Shown piece by piece: positions 1 through 6,501 of a DNA stretch of 24,187 bases. This DNA is from Bordetella parapertussis (GTDB taxonomy: Bacteria; Pseudomonadota; Gammaproteobacteria; Burkholderiales; Burkholderiaceae_C): contig CAMCWS010000023.1 in assembly GCA_945882755.1 (NCBI GenBank), positions 1-24,187 on the forward strand, given 5' to 3'. Both the position numbers and the translations under genes were made by a program. The notes below the pieces were generated by a model. The model was not told the origin of the DNA, did no database searches, and was given only the letters and a program-made list of their open reading frames with translations. Positions within the stretch are counted from its first letter, which is position 1; each line of letters starts with the position of its first letter.

Positions 1-663
1 TTTGGTGAGGGTTTGGCAGCCGATGTACGCGGTCCGATTGATGATGCATTGAAAGCACTGCAAGCCCAAGGCGCGACCTTGGTGCCGATTGCGCTGCCCC
101 GCACCTCACTGTCCATTCCGGTGTACTACATCATTGCCCCCGCTGAAGCATCGAGCAACCTCAGTCGCTTTGACGGCGTGAAGTTCGGTCACCGCGCCAA
201 AGACTTCACCGACCTCGCCGACATGTACGAAAAAACCCGCACTGAGGGTTTTGGCGATGAAGTCAAGCGCCGCATCATGATCGGCAGCTATGTGCTGTCG
301 CACGGCTACTACGACGCCTATTATTTGCAAGCGCAAAAAATCCGCCGCATGATCGCCAACGATTTCCAGCGGGCTTTCGCCAGTTGCGATGTCATCGCCT
401 GTCCTGTGGCACCGACAGTGGCGTGGAAGTTGGGTGATAAGTCGGACGACCCACTGGCCAACTACCTGGCCGACATCTTCACCCTGCCCGCCTCACTCGC
501 CGGCTTGCCCGGCATGAGCATCCCCGTGGGTTTGGGCGACGCGGGCATGCCTGTGGGCATGCAACTGATTGGCAACTATTTGCAAGAGGCGAAGTTGCTC
601 AATGTGGCGCATCAGTTTCAATCGGTCACCGATTTCCACAAAGCTTTGCCGAAGGGGGCGTAG
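1..663 (+). CDS. gatA: Aspartyl/glutamyl-tRNA(Asn/Gln) amidotransferase subunit A, 3' part
   Basis: This is the C-terminal part of GatA, open at the left edge and ending at TAG 661-663. GatA hydrolyses glutamine and supplies ammonia to GatB, which amidates mischarged Glu-tRNA(Gln) or Asp-tRNA(Asn) in the cytoplasm. The visible ~220 residues carry the conserved C-terminal amidase segments: [14 protein letters not shown] followed by QAQKIRRMI, then a [13 protein letters not shown] block, [17 protein letters not shown], and [18 protein letters not shown]. The reading frame is open from base 1, so the catalytic Ser-Ser-Lys part lies outside the window. The gene normally sits directly before gatB, but here two small genes intervene. 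Family assignment is secure. Confidence 0.96.
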   Translation, partial: FGEGLAADVRGPIDDALKALQAQGATLVPIALPRTSLSIPVYYIIAPAEASSNLSRFDGVKFGHRAKDFTDLADMYEKTRTEGFGDEVKRRIMIGSYVLSHGYYDAYYLQAQKIRRMIANDFQRAFASCDVIACPVAPTVAWKLGDKSDDPLANYLADIFTLPASLAGLPGMSIPVGLGDAGMPVGMQLIGNYLQEAKLLNVAHQFQSVTDFHKALPKGA

Positions 664-666
664 AGC

Positions 667-927
667 ATGCCGACCATCAGCATGTTTTACGGCATCCTCA
701 TTCGGATGTATTGGAATGATCACGCGCCGCCCAACTTCCATGTGGAATATGGCGAGTACCGCGCACAGTATTTGATAGAAACTTTGGTCTTGAGCCGAGG
801 CCAACTGCCTCGGCGAGCACACGCCTTGGTGCTGGAATGGGCCGCTTTGCACCGCAACGAATTGATGGAGGATTGGGAACTATGCGAATTGAAGCAGCAA
901 CCCAAGATGATTTCGCCTTTGGATTGA
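667..927 (+). CDS. DUF4160 domain protein (small, possible toxin-antitoxin-like partner)
   Basis: An 86-residue protein starting 3 bases after the gatA stop. An AAGGGGG run inside the gatA tail is a good ribosome-binding site. The sequence has the DUF4160 layout: MPTISMFYGILIRMYW at the N-terminus, the PPNFHVEY motif around residues 21-28, a GQLPRRA motif at about 46-52 and a conserved EWAALHRNEL helix at about 58-67. The biochemical function is not established. DUF4160 genes commonly sit next to DUF2442 genes, as here, and the pair has been discussed as toxin-antitoxin-like. It is the first gene of a cassette inserted between gatA and gatB, and its 3' end overlaps the next gene by 46 bp. Confidence 0.85.
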   Translation: MPTISMFYGILIRMYWNDHAPPNFHVEYGEYRAQYLIETLVLSRGQLPRRAHALVLEWAALHRNELMEDWELCELKQQPKMISPLD

Positions 928-1187
928 ATCCATGTGCGCCCAACGTGACCTCAGTGAAAGTCATTGAGCACCTGAACTTGCGGGTCGAGTTTGCTGATGG
1001 CCTGGTGGGCACGGTGCGGTTTGAGCCTTCGCATTTGAGCGGGGTTTTTGAGGCATTGCGCGACCCTGACTTCTTTTCAAAAGTGACTGTTTTACATGGG
1101 ACAGTAGCGTGGCCTGGTGAACTCGATATGGCACCAGATGCCATGTACGACGCCATTCGACAGCATCAAGAATGGGTGCTTCAGTGA
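882..1187 (+). CDS. DUF2442 domain protein
   Basis: A 101-residue protein. I place the start at ATG 882 rather than at the upstream in-frame ATG 837, because 882 has GGAGG-type spacing (GATGGAGG at 864-871) and gives the usual DUF2442 length. Conserved features are [19 protein letters not shown] (residues ~23-41), then a [13 protein letters not shown] block and [16 protein letters not shown] near the C-terminus, the typical end of the family. Function is unknown. Partnership with DUF4160 is supported by the 46-bp overlap. The stop TGA at 1185-1187 overlaps a GTG that fits as the gatB start, so the cassette is packed into the gat operon. Confidence 0.85.
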   Translation: MRIEAATQDDFAFGLNPCAPNVTSVKVIEHLNLRVEFADGLVGTVRFEPSHLSGVFEALRDPDFFSKVTVLHGTVAWPGELDMAPDAMYDAIRQHQEWVLQ

Positions 1188-2674
1188 GCAACAACACATC
1201 CCCTTTGGTTCAAAGCTACGAAGTCGTCATCGGCTTCGAGACCCACGCCCAACTCTCCACGCAAAGCAAAATTTTCAGCCGCGCCGCTACCGCGTTTGGC
1301 GCCGAACCCAACACCCAAGCTTGCGCGGTGGATCTGGCCTTGCCCGGCACTCTTCCAGTGATGAACAAAGGTGCGGTGGAACGCGCCATTCAGCTGGGTT
1401 TGGCTCTGGGTTCGCACATCGCCGATCGCAGCATTTTTGCGCGTAAAAATTATTTCTACCCCGACTTGCCCAAGGGCTACCAGATCAGCCAGTTTGAAAT
1501 TCCCGTGGTGCAAGGCGGTGAGGTGTCGTTCTTCATGGAGTTGGGCAAAGAGACGGTGCGCAAAACCGTTCGTTTGGTGCGGGCGCATTTGGAAGAGGAT
1601 GCGGGCAAGTCTTTGCATGAGGACTCAAGCTTGGGTGCGTCCATTGGAAATGGACGGGGTCATAGCGGCATTGACTTGAACCGTGCTGGCACGCCGCTGT
1701 TGGAAATCGTCACCGAACCCGACATGCGCAGCAGCACCGAGGCCGTGGCCTATGCCAAAGAGCTGCACAAAATCGTCACCTGGATTGGCATTTGCGACGG
1801 CAATATGCAAGAGGGTTCCTTCCGCTGCGACGCCAATGTGTCGGTGCGCAAACCCGGTGCGCCTTTGGGCACCCGGCGTGAAATCAAAAACCTCAACAGC
1901 TTCAAGTTCATGCAGCAAGCGATTGACTATGAGGTGCGCTGGCAGATCGAGCAAATTGAAGACGGCCACGCCATCCAACAAGCCACGGTGCTGTTCAACC
2001 CTGACACGGGCGAGACCCGCGCCATGCGCACCAAAGAAGACGCCGCCGATTACCGCTATTTCCCCGACCCCGATTTGCCGCCGCTGGTGATTGGCCGCGA
2101 CTGGGTGGAGCGTGTGAAAAGCGAGATGGCCGAATTGCCCCGCGTGATGGCCGAGCGCTTTGTCACGCAATATGGCTTGCCCGAGTACGACGCCACGCAA
2201 TTGACGCAAAGCAAGGCGATGGCGGCTTACTTTGAAGCCACCGCCAAAGCTTGCAGACAGCCCAAGTTGGCGAGCAACTGGATCATGGGCGAGGTGTCAC
2301 GGCGTTTGAATGCGGATGAGTTGAGCATTGAGCAGTCGCCTGTGAGCGCCGCGCAACTCGCGGACCTGATTGGCCGCATCAGCGACAACACCATCAGCAA
2401 TAACGCAGCGCGTCAGGTGTTTGAAGGCTTGTGGAATGGTGAAGGCGAAGTGGATGCCCTCATCGACGCAAAAGGCTTGAAGCAAATGAACGACTCAGGC
2501 GAGTTGGAAAAAATCATCGACGAGGTGCTGGCCGCCAACCCCAAGAACGTGGAAGAGTTCAAGGCGGGTAATGCCAAGGCGTTGAACGGCTTGGTCGGCC
2601 CCATCATGAAGGCCAGCAAGGGCAAGGCCAATCCGGCGCAGGTGAATGAGATATTGCTGAAAAAGTTGGGTTAG
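1184..2674 (+). CDS. gatB: Aspartyl/glutamyl-tRNA(Asn/Gln) amidotransferase subunit B
   Basis: GatB phosphorylates the misacylated tRNA-bound Glu or Asp with ATP and transfers GatA-derived ammonia to form Gln-tRNA or Asn-tRNA. The N-terminal catalytic domain shows the family signature [15 protein letters not shown], then [32 protein letters not shown] and the LEEDAGKS region. The C-terminal GatB/YqeY tRNA-binding domain runs to the end. Two starts are possible: ATG 1172, inside the end of the DUF2442 gene, or GTG 1184, which overlaps its TGA as GTGA. I prefer GTG 1184, giving [10 protein letters not shown] and 496 residues, because it resembles the usual short GatB leader. Neither start has a strong Shine-Dalgarno sequence, which suggests translational coupling. 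Confidence 0.97.
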   Translation: MSNNTSPLVQSYEVVIGFETHAQLSTQSKIFSRAATAFGAEPNTQACAVDLALPGTLPVMNKGAVERAIQLGLALGSHIADRSIFARKNYFYPDLPKGYQISQFEIPVVQGGEVSFFMELGKETVRKTVRLVRAHLEEDAGKSLHEDSSLGASIGNGRGHSGIDLNRAGTPLLEIVTEPDMRSSTEAVAYAKELHKIVTWIGICDGNMQEGSFRCDANVSVRKPGAPLGTRREIKNLNSFKFMQQAIDYEVRWQIEQIEDGHAIQQATVLFNPDTGETRAMRTKEDAADYRYFPDPDLPPLVIGRDWVERVKSEMAELPRVMAERFVTQYGLPEYDATQLTQSKAMAAYFEATAKACRQPKLASNWIMGEVSRRLNADELSIEQSPVSAAQLADLIGRISDNTISNNAARQVFEGLWNGEGEVDALIDAKGLKQMNDSGELEKIIDEVLAANPKNVEEFKAGNAKALNGLVGPIMKASKGKANPAQVNEILLKKLG

Positions 2675-2685
2675 CCCAGTTCTTT

Positions 2686-2732
2686 ATCCTTGCATTTCGA
2701 AAATGTCATATTTAAAAAGCAAGGATGTTTTT
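2686..2732 (+). terminator. Candidate rho-independent terminator after gatB
   Basis: An 8-bp perfect inverted repeat, ATCCTTGC (2686-2693) and GCAAGGAT (2719-2726), is followed by GTTTTT (2727-2732). The loop is 25 bases and contains a smaller TTCGAA symmetry, so the stem is long-looped and less stable than a classical terminator. It lies between the convergent ends of gatB and the HTH-ATPase gene, where a terminator is expected. The T-run is only on the plus-strand side, so it would serve gatB. Confidence 0.5.
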
Positions 2733-2764
2733 CACGCATTGCTCTACCTTTATTCGTGAGCGCC

Positions 2765-3811
2765 TCAAGCGCCAAAAAGCTTCAACATCTTTGCTACCTC
2801 TGGCGTTAATCCCATGGTCTTGAGCTGAACATGGGGATGGGCCGCGGCAAAAACTCGAAAGACCTCATCCACAAACGCCTGCCCAACGGTTTGCACGCCT
2901 TCAAAGTCGAGGATGACTGTCTTGAATTGTGTAGCGCGTTCTGTCACCCATTTGGCTTGCGATCGCGAAACGAGTTCGCTGCTGAGCTGTGCCAAGCGAA
3001 CTGGAATTTCAGTGGTGTGAAAAGCGTCTGCGCCCACCTCGGTTGGTTCGAAGTACTTCAGGTAGACATCGTTGGCCTTGCGTTGGGTTTGTATCGCCAA
3101 GTCCATGCGCACCAAGGTCTGCATGGCGCTGGGCTTGAGGCAAGCTTGGGCATTCATCCACGCAAACGGGGGCAGCGCATCCGCTGTATCGTGCGGATCA
3201 AAACGCAAGCCACCGGATTCAATGGCAAAGCCGTCCATCATCCGCGAGGATACAAACACACCGATGCCCGAATGTCCTTGCGGCGCAGTTGTGAACTTGC
3301 CCTTGGCCAACTCCAACAACGCCAAACGGGTGTCAAACAAATGGGCAGCCTTCGCAATCTTGGCAAAAATGCCCACCCCGTCATCCGCCACAAGCATTTG
3401 CAAACGCCCGCCATGCACATGCATGCCCATCGCGACTTGCTGCGCCTGAGCATGGTCCAACACGTTGTTGAGCATTTCCGTGAATGCAATATTGGCAAGG
3501 TTGCGCACATTGGCGCTGACATCTTTTAGCAGCGGCGCAAGGTGTTGCTCCCACACCGCCATTTCACCACCTTGCTGGGCGATAGCTTGGACGGGCTGTA
3601 CGGCCGACCAAAAGCGCATAGCGCCAAGAGAGTAGGTCTGCCGTGTGCCGCTCCCATGGCGCTGCAGATAGCCGGTATCAGCCAACTTCTTAATTCGACG
3701 CGAAACCGCCACCCGACTCAAGCCGGTTTGCGCGGTCGCCTCCCCCGCCAAGCCTTCGCCTTGGGCAGCGCAAGCCAAGATGATTGAGTCGTTGAGGTCT
3801 AGGGATTGCAT
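2765..3811 (-). CDS. Winged-helix / GHKL ATPase / STAS-like (DUF4325) regulator
   Basis: A 348-residue protein with three recognisable parts. Residues ~5-60 form a winged helix-turn-helix (GLSRVAVSRRIKKLADTGYLQRH region, a MarR/ArsR-like recognition helix and wing). Residues ~100-195 are a GHKL (HATPase_c) ATP-binding domain with an N-box (E112, N116 in FTEMLNNVLDH), a G1 box (DDGVGI, 143-148) and a G2 box (GHSGIG, 179-184). Residues ~265-345 match the STAS-like DUF4325 fold (VILDFEGVQTVGQAFVDEVF). This looks like a partner-switching regulator, with anti-sigma-kinase-like and STAS modules, merged with a DNA-binding domain. The target is unknown. It is monocistronic and convergent with gatB. 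There is no strong SD before ATG 3811. A repeat-rich region directly upstream may be its own operator. Confidence 0.85.
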   Translation of the reverse strand: MQSLDLNDSIILACAAQGEGLAGEATAQTGLSRVAVSRRIKKLADTGYLQRHGSGTRQTYSLGAMRFWSAVQPVQAIAQQGGEMAVWEQHLAPLLKDVSANVRNLANIAFTEMLNNVLDHAQAQQVAMGMHVHGGRLQMLVADDGVGIFAKIAKAAHLFDTRLALLELAKGKFTTAPQGHSGIGVFVSSRMMDGFAIESGGLRFDPHDTADALPPFAWMNAQACLKPSAMQTLVRMDLAIQTQRKANDVYLKYFEPTEVGADAFHTTEIPVRLAQLSSELVSRSQAKWVTERATQFKTVILDFEGVQTVGQAFVDEVFRVFAAAHPHVQLKTMGLTPEVAKMLKLFGA

Positions 3812-3831
3812 CGTGAGCTGATCTTAAAAAG

Positions 3832-3875
3832 GTCATTATTGTATCTAAATATATACCAAATTGTATCTTAATGAC
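3832..3875 (-). promoter_or_regulatory. Putative operator/promoter of the HTH-ATPase-STAS gene
   Basis: An AT-rich block about 20-65 bases upstream of the regulator start. It contains a perfect 9-bp direct repeat, ATTGTATCT, at 3838-3846 and 3860-3868 (22-bp period, about two helical turns). The repeats are enclosed by a perfect 7-bp inverted repeat, GTCATTA (3832-3838) and TAATGAC (3869-3875). On the minus strand this reads as two AGATACAAT copies flanking TATATT, a possible -10. Position and symmetry suggest autoregulation by the encoded winged helix. No experimental support is visible. Confidence 0.5.
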
Positions 3876-3942
3876 TGTAAAGACGTTAGCACCGGGTGGC
3901 TCAGTTTCCATGTGATTTGCGAAAAGCTGCATTGGTGCGGGT

Positions 3943-4350
3943 TCAATGCCCCCCAACCCAGTTCTCCACCTTCAGCTCTGAATAGGCCGCGAAATCTGAC
4001 ACATTGTTGGTGACCAATGTCACGCCCATGGAAACGGCGTGTGTGGCGATCAATTTGTCCAGCGCATCACGTTGTCTCTCGCGGGTGGCCAAGCGGGCGG
4101 GGCCATAGACGGCCGCGGCCGCACCATCAAATGGTGCGGCAGGTACCTCTTGCAAGAAGGCGTCCAAGGCTTTTCGGTTGCGTGCTCGTTGAGTGCCCGA
4201 ACATGCCACGCCATATTCCAACTCGGCCTGTGTGATAGCGGAAATCACCACATCGCCGACATAACATTGTGCAAACCGTTCTGCCACCTCAGGTGGTTGG
4301 TGCTTCATGAGGTAGATGCAGATGTTGGTGTCGAGCATGTATCTGGCCAT
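3943..4350 (-). CDS. vapC: Type II toxin VapC, PIN-domain ribonuclease
   Basis: A 135-residue PIN-domain protein. VapC toxins are Mg2+-dependent endoribonucleases that cut tRNA or rRNA. Catalytic acidic residues are visible: D7 in MLDTNICIYL, E43 in ITQAELEYG, D98 in ALDKLIATHA, and the terminal TNNVSDF segment with D119. Length and motif order are those of the common chromosomal VapC group. The start ATG (4348-4350) shares one base with the vapB stop (TAATG), so the two are translationally coupled. The stretch around residues 84-98 is more divergent than usual, but all acidic positions are kept, so the toxin looks intact. Confidence 0.93.
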   Translation of the reverse strand: MARYMLDTNICIYLMKHQPPEVAERFAQCYVGDVVISAITQAELEYGVACSGTQRARNRKALDAFLQEVPAAPFDGAAAAVYGPARLATRERQRDALDKLIATHAVSMGVTLVTNNVSDFAAYSELKVENWVGGH

Positions 4351-4586
4351 TAAAGGGCCTCTCGTTCAGCTTGCTCCTGCTCACCGCGGCCAGCTGACAT
4401 GAAGTTGGGAGAAAAGCTTGAAAGCACCTTCATGACATTGCCCATTCGACGTTGAGCGGGCCGAATACGCAGCTCTTCACCCACGCGCTCAATCACCAGC
4501 TCCATGTCGCCGGAAGAAAAAGCGAGCTCTGCAGGGATTCTGACGGCTTGTGAATTGCCGTTTTTGAACAATCGGGTGGTGGCCAT
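4350..4586 (-). CDS. vapB: Type II antitoxin VapB, AbrB/SpoVT-type
   Basis: A 78-residue antitoxin. The N-terminus, TTRLFKNGNSQAVRIPAEL, is a classic AbrB/MazE-type swapped-hairpin DNA-binding domain, followed by VIERVGEELRIRP. The C-terminal ~30 residues (GNVMKVLSSFSPNFMSAGR and a Glu-rich tail) would wrap around and block VapC. An AGAAGGG sequence just upstream of ATG 4586 serves as ribosome-binding site. It is transcribed ahead of vapC with a 1-bp overlap, and a perfect palindrome upstream is the likely binding site for VapB or VapBC autoregulation. Confidence 0.93.
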   Translation of the reverse strand: MATTRLFKNGNSQAVRIPAELAFSSGDMELVIERVGEELRIRPAQRRMGNVMKVLSSFSPNFMSAGRGEQEQAEREAL

Positions 4587-4602
4587 ACGCCCTTCTGATG
4601 TG

Positions 4603-4614
4603 TGTACGCGTACA
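4603..4614. promoter_or_regulatory. Perfect palindrome upstream of vapB (likely VapBC operator)
   Basis: TGTACGCGTACA is a 12-bp perfect palindrome 17 bp upstream of the vapB start. It is nested inside a wider dyad, TTCTG (4593-4597) and CAGAA (4621-4625), centred within half a base of it. VapB antitoxins of the AbrB class typically repress their own promoter by binding such inverted repeats. The site is tight against the 3' end of the upstream gene (stop at 4653), leaving about 65 bp for the promoter. Confidence 0.6.
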
Positions 4615-4652
4615 TCCTAACAGAACTGTTTCCAATTTGGGTGAAGGCACGC

Positions 4653-6374
4653 TTACAAAATTGTGGTTTTTCCACTCCCTCTCACTATCAACCCCTGCGC
4701 CAGATAGTAAGTAGCCAAGACCCACAAACCGGCATAAGGCAAGGGGCTGACAAACTTATCGATGGCCAGCAGGGTGTCAGAGAGCATGAAGCTCACGCTG
4801 CCCCAAGCCACCCACACACTCGCCGCCGAGCCCAGGTGCTTGGCGCGGCCCCAAGCCTGTGCGGCCATGGTGGCAATCACCAACACATAAGCAGCAACAG
4901 GCACACGCAGTTCGGAGGGCAGGCCGTTTTGGTCCAAGCCCACAAAAATCACTGCGGCTGCAGAAATGGCGATGGCCACCGCACGTCGGCTATGAAGCCA
5001 CGGCGCATCTTGTCTAAAGAGTTGTATGAAGCTCAGGTGTGCCAGCAAAAACGCCACCAATCCATACACAAACATGCCTTCCCCCATCAGCAGCACATCT
5101 CCCGCCAGCGACAAAGCCAAAGCTGCCATCAACCAAGCGCGGCCCTTGGTACCTGCTGACCCTTGCCACGCCGCAAAGATCAAGACCAACAAAGCCAAGG
5201 GTTTGGCCCACAGGTATACCTCGCTCCAGCCACAGGCATTGGCAGCAGTCGCCAAGGCGGCGGCTTGCACAAAGGCGCACATGGCGGGACTGAGTCGGTT
5301 TTGCAGCATGGCGTTCAAGCCCCACAAACCTGCACTCACCGCCAACACGCAAGTAGCGGCCTCGCCCCACACCATGCCGTCCATGAACCACAAGACGCCA
5401 GACGCACAACTGAGCAGCACCACAAACCACAGCATGGCCCATCGCTGCACAGCCGCAGACTGCACGGGCTGAAACGCGGGAAAGTTGTGGATGTCAAAGG
5501 CTTTGGCGGGAAAGCGCTGGGCCACATCCGCAGGACGCCAACCAGGGTGGCGAAACCACACCATCAGCTTGTCTCGCCAACGCTTGGCGTGCCAGCTGTC
5601 GTGGGCCAAGTCGGTGTAAATCTGCAAGTTGGCCCACAGCGGGTCCCAGCTGTTCAAAGCTTTGCGGCTGCCGTACACACAAGGCTCACGGCTGTCTTCT
5701 TCTTGAAAGCTGCCAAACAGACGGTCCCATACCACCCAGATGCCGCCGTAGTTGCGGTCTACATACTTGTCATTCACAGCATGGTGCACACGGTGGTTGG
5801 AGGGAGAGCAAAACCAACGGTCAAACCAACCCAAGCGACCAATGTGTTCGGTATGCACCCAGTATTGGTAAAGCAAATCGATCAGCGCGACGATGCCAAA
5901 CACCACGGGTGGCACACCCAGCAAGGCCATGGGCAGGTAAAACACCCAACTGGTCAATGCACCAGCGCTGCTTTGACGCAGTGCGGTGGACAAGTTGTAG
6001 TGCTGGCTTTGGTGGTGAACCGTGTGGCCCGCCCAAAACACCGCCACCTCGTGGCTGCAACGATGGAACCAGTAATAGCAAAAGTCATATAACACCAAAG
6101 CCAATAAAGCGCCGTACCAGGTGCTCCACCAAGCGTCATTACGCACCAAGGCCACTTGCTCGAACACCAAGGTGTAAATGCCAATACGTAGCAAACGGGT
6201 GAACACCGCGCTGATTTGGCTCAGGATGCCCAGCGAGATGCTGCTGATGGCGTCGTCTAGGCGGTAGGTTTGCGCGGACGCTTGACCTTGTTGAGCCAGC
6301 CTCCTGCCCCAAAGCCACTCTATGAATATCAGGCCAAAAAACACTGGCGACGCCAACACAATGATGTAACCCAT
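4653..6374 (-). CDS. Alkylglycerol monooxygenase-like (sterol desaturase family) fused to YhhN/lysoplasmalogenase-like domain
   Basis: A 573-residue polytopic membrane protein with two enzyme-like halves. Residues ~1-265 are a fatty acid hydroxylase/sterol desaturase domain with di-iron histidine boxes HRCSH (104-108), HTVHH (117-121) and NHRVHH (193-198). The flanking text HTVHHQSQHYNLSTALRQS and KYVDRNYGGIWVVWDRLFG resembles alkylglycerol monooxygenase (AGMO/TMEM195), which cleaves O-alkyl glycerol ethers. Residues ~380-565 match YhhN/TMEM86: KPLALLVL (391-398), SLAGDVLLM (422-430), GLVAFLLAHLSF (438-449), SFMLSDTLLAIDKF (528-541) and a YYLAQGLI end (556-563). TMEM86 proteins hydrolyse the vinyl-ether bond of lysoplasmalogens. 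Substrates here are inferred. It is followed by vapBC on the same strand, with no obvious functional link. Confidence 0.88.
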   Translation of the reverse strand: MGYIIVLASPVFFGLIFIEWLWGRRLAQQGQASAQTYRLDDAISSISLGILSQISAVFTRLLRIGIYTLVFEQVALVRNDAWWSTWYGALLALVLYDFCYYWFHRCSHEVAVFWAGHTVHHQSQHYNLSTALRQSSAGALTSWVFYLPMALLGVPPVVFGIVALIDLLYQYWVHTEHIGRLGWFDRWFCSPSNHRVHHAVNDKYVDRNYGGIWVVWDRLFGSFQEEDSREPCVYGSRKALNSWDPLWANLQIYTDLAHDSWHAKRWRDKLMVWFRHPGWRPADVAQRFPAKAFDIHNFPAFQPVQSAAVQRWAMLWFVVLLSCASGVLWFMDGMVWGEAATCVLAVSAGLWGLNAMLQNRLSPAMCAFVQAAALATAANACGWSEVYLWAKPLALLVLIFAAWQGSAGTKGRAWLMAALALSLAGDVLLMGEGMFVYGLVAFLLAHLSFIQLFRQDAPWLHSRRAVAIAISAAAVIFVGLDQNGLPSELRVPVAAYVLVIATMAAQAWGRAKHLGSAASVWVAWGSVSFMLSDTLLAIDKFVSPLPYAGLWVLATYYLAQGLIVRGSGKTTIL

Positions 6375-6380
6375 GGATTT

Positions 6381-6402
6381 GCCCTGTTAATACAGCAAGG
6401 GC
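6381..6402. repeat. Short inverted repeat upstream of the AGMO-YhhN gene
   Basis: GCCCT (6381-6385) and AGGGC (6398-6402) can pair. An alternative inner pairing is CTGT (6384-6387) with ACAG (6392-6395). It lies 7-28 bases before the start codon of the minus-strand gene, in its probable leader and overlapping the ribosome-binding region. It could be a weak translational control hairpin or chance. Confidence 0.25.
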
Positions 6403-6416
6403 GATATTAATGCATC

Positions 6417-6501
6417 AGATTGCTTCGCTGCGCTCGCAATGACGGGAGGCAGCTCTCAATGACGGAAAGATGTCACTGCGAGGCCGAAGGCCGAAGCAGT
6501 C
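6417..6501. repeat. Dispersed GTCATTGCGAG/GAAGCAATC-type intergenic repeat, inverted pair
   Basis: Two related arms in opposite orientation. The first, 6418-6444, reads GATTGCTTCGCTGCGCTCGC and then AATGACG. The second, 6471-6501, reads TGTCACTGCGAGGCC, GAAGGCC and GAAGCAGTC. The first arm's complement (CGTCATTGCGAG...GAAGCAATC) matches the second, so the block can fold into a long hairpin. A partial third copy of the end (CTCAATGACGG) lies between. Closely similar arms recur at 24021-24131. The second arm runs into the mltA stop codon (6500-6502), so the element forms part of the gene's 3' end. This is a REP-like dispersed element known in many bacteria. It may act as a terminator or mRNA-stabilising structure. 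Confidence 0.8.

Noticed and set aside
1625..2209. 194-residue minus-strand ORF inside gatB
   Set aside because: Shadow of the conserved GatB frame.
2831..3529. 232-residue plus-strand ORF opposite the HTH-ATPase-STAS gene
   Set aside because: Antisense of a protein with clear GHKL and STAS-like motifs; no domain of its own.
4661..4673. GTGG-TTTTT-CCAC mini-hairpin near the end of the AGMO-YhhN gene as a terminator
   Set aside because: The stem is only 4 bp, lies inside the coding region and has no proper trailing T-run on the relevant strand.
5163..6092. 309-residue plus-strand ORF opposite the AGMO-YhhN gene
   Set aside because: Antisense shadow of a recognised membrane enzyme. Its composition (many His, Gln, Val, Pro) is that of a reverse-frame translation, with no known motif.
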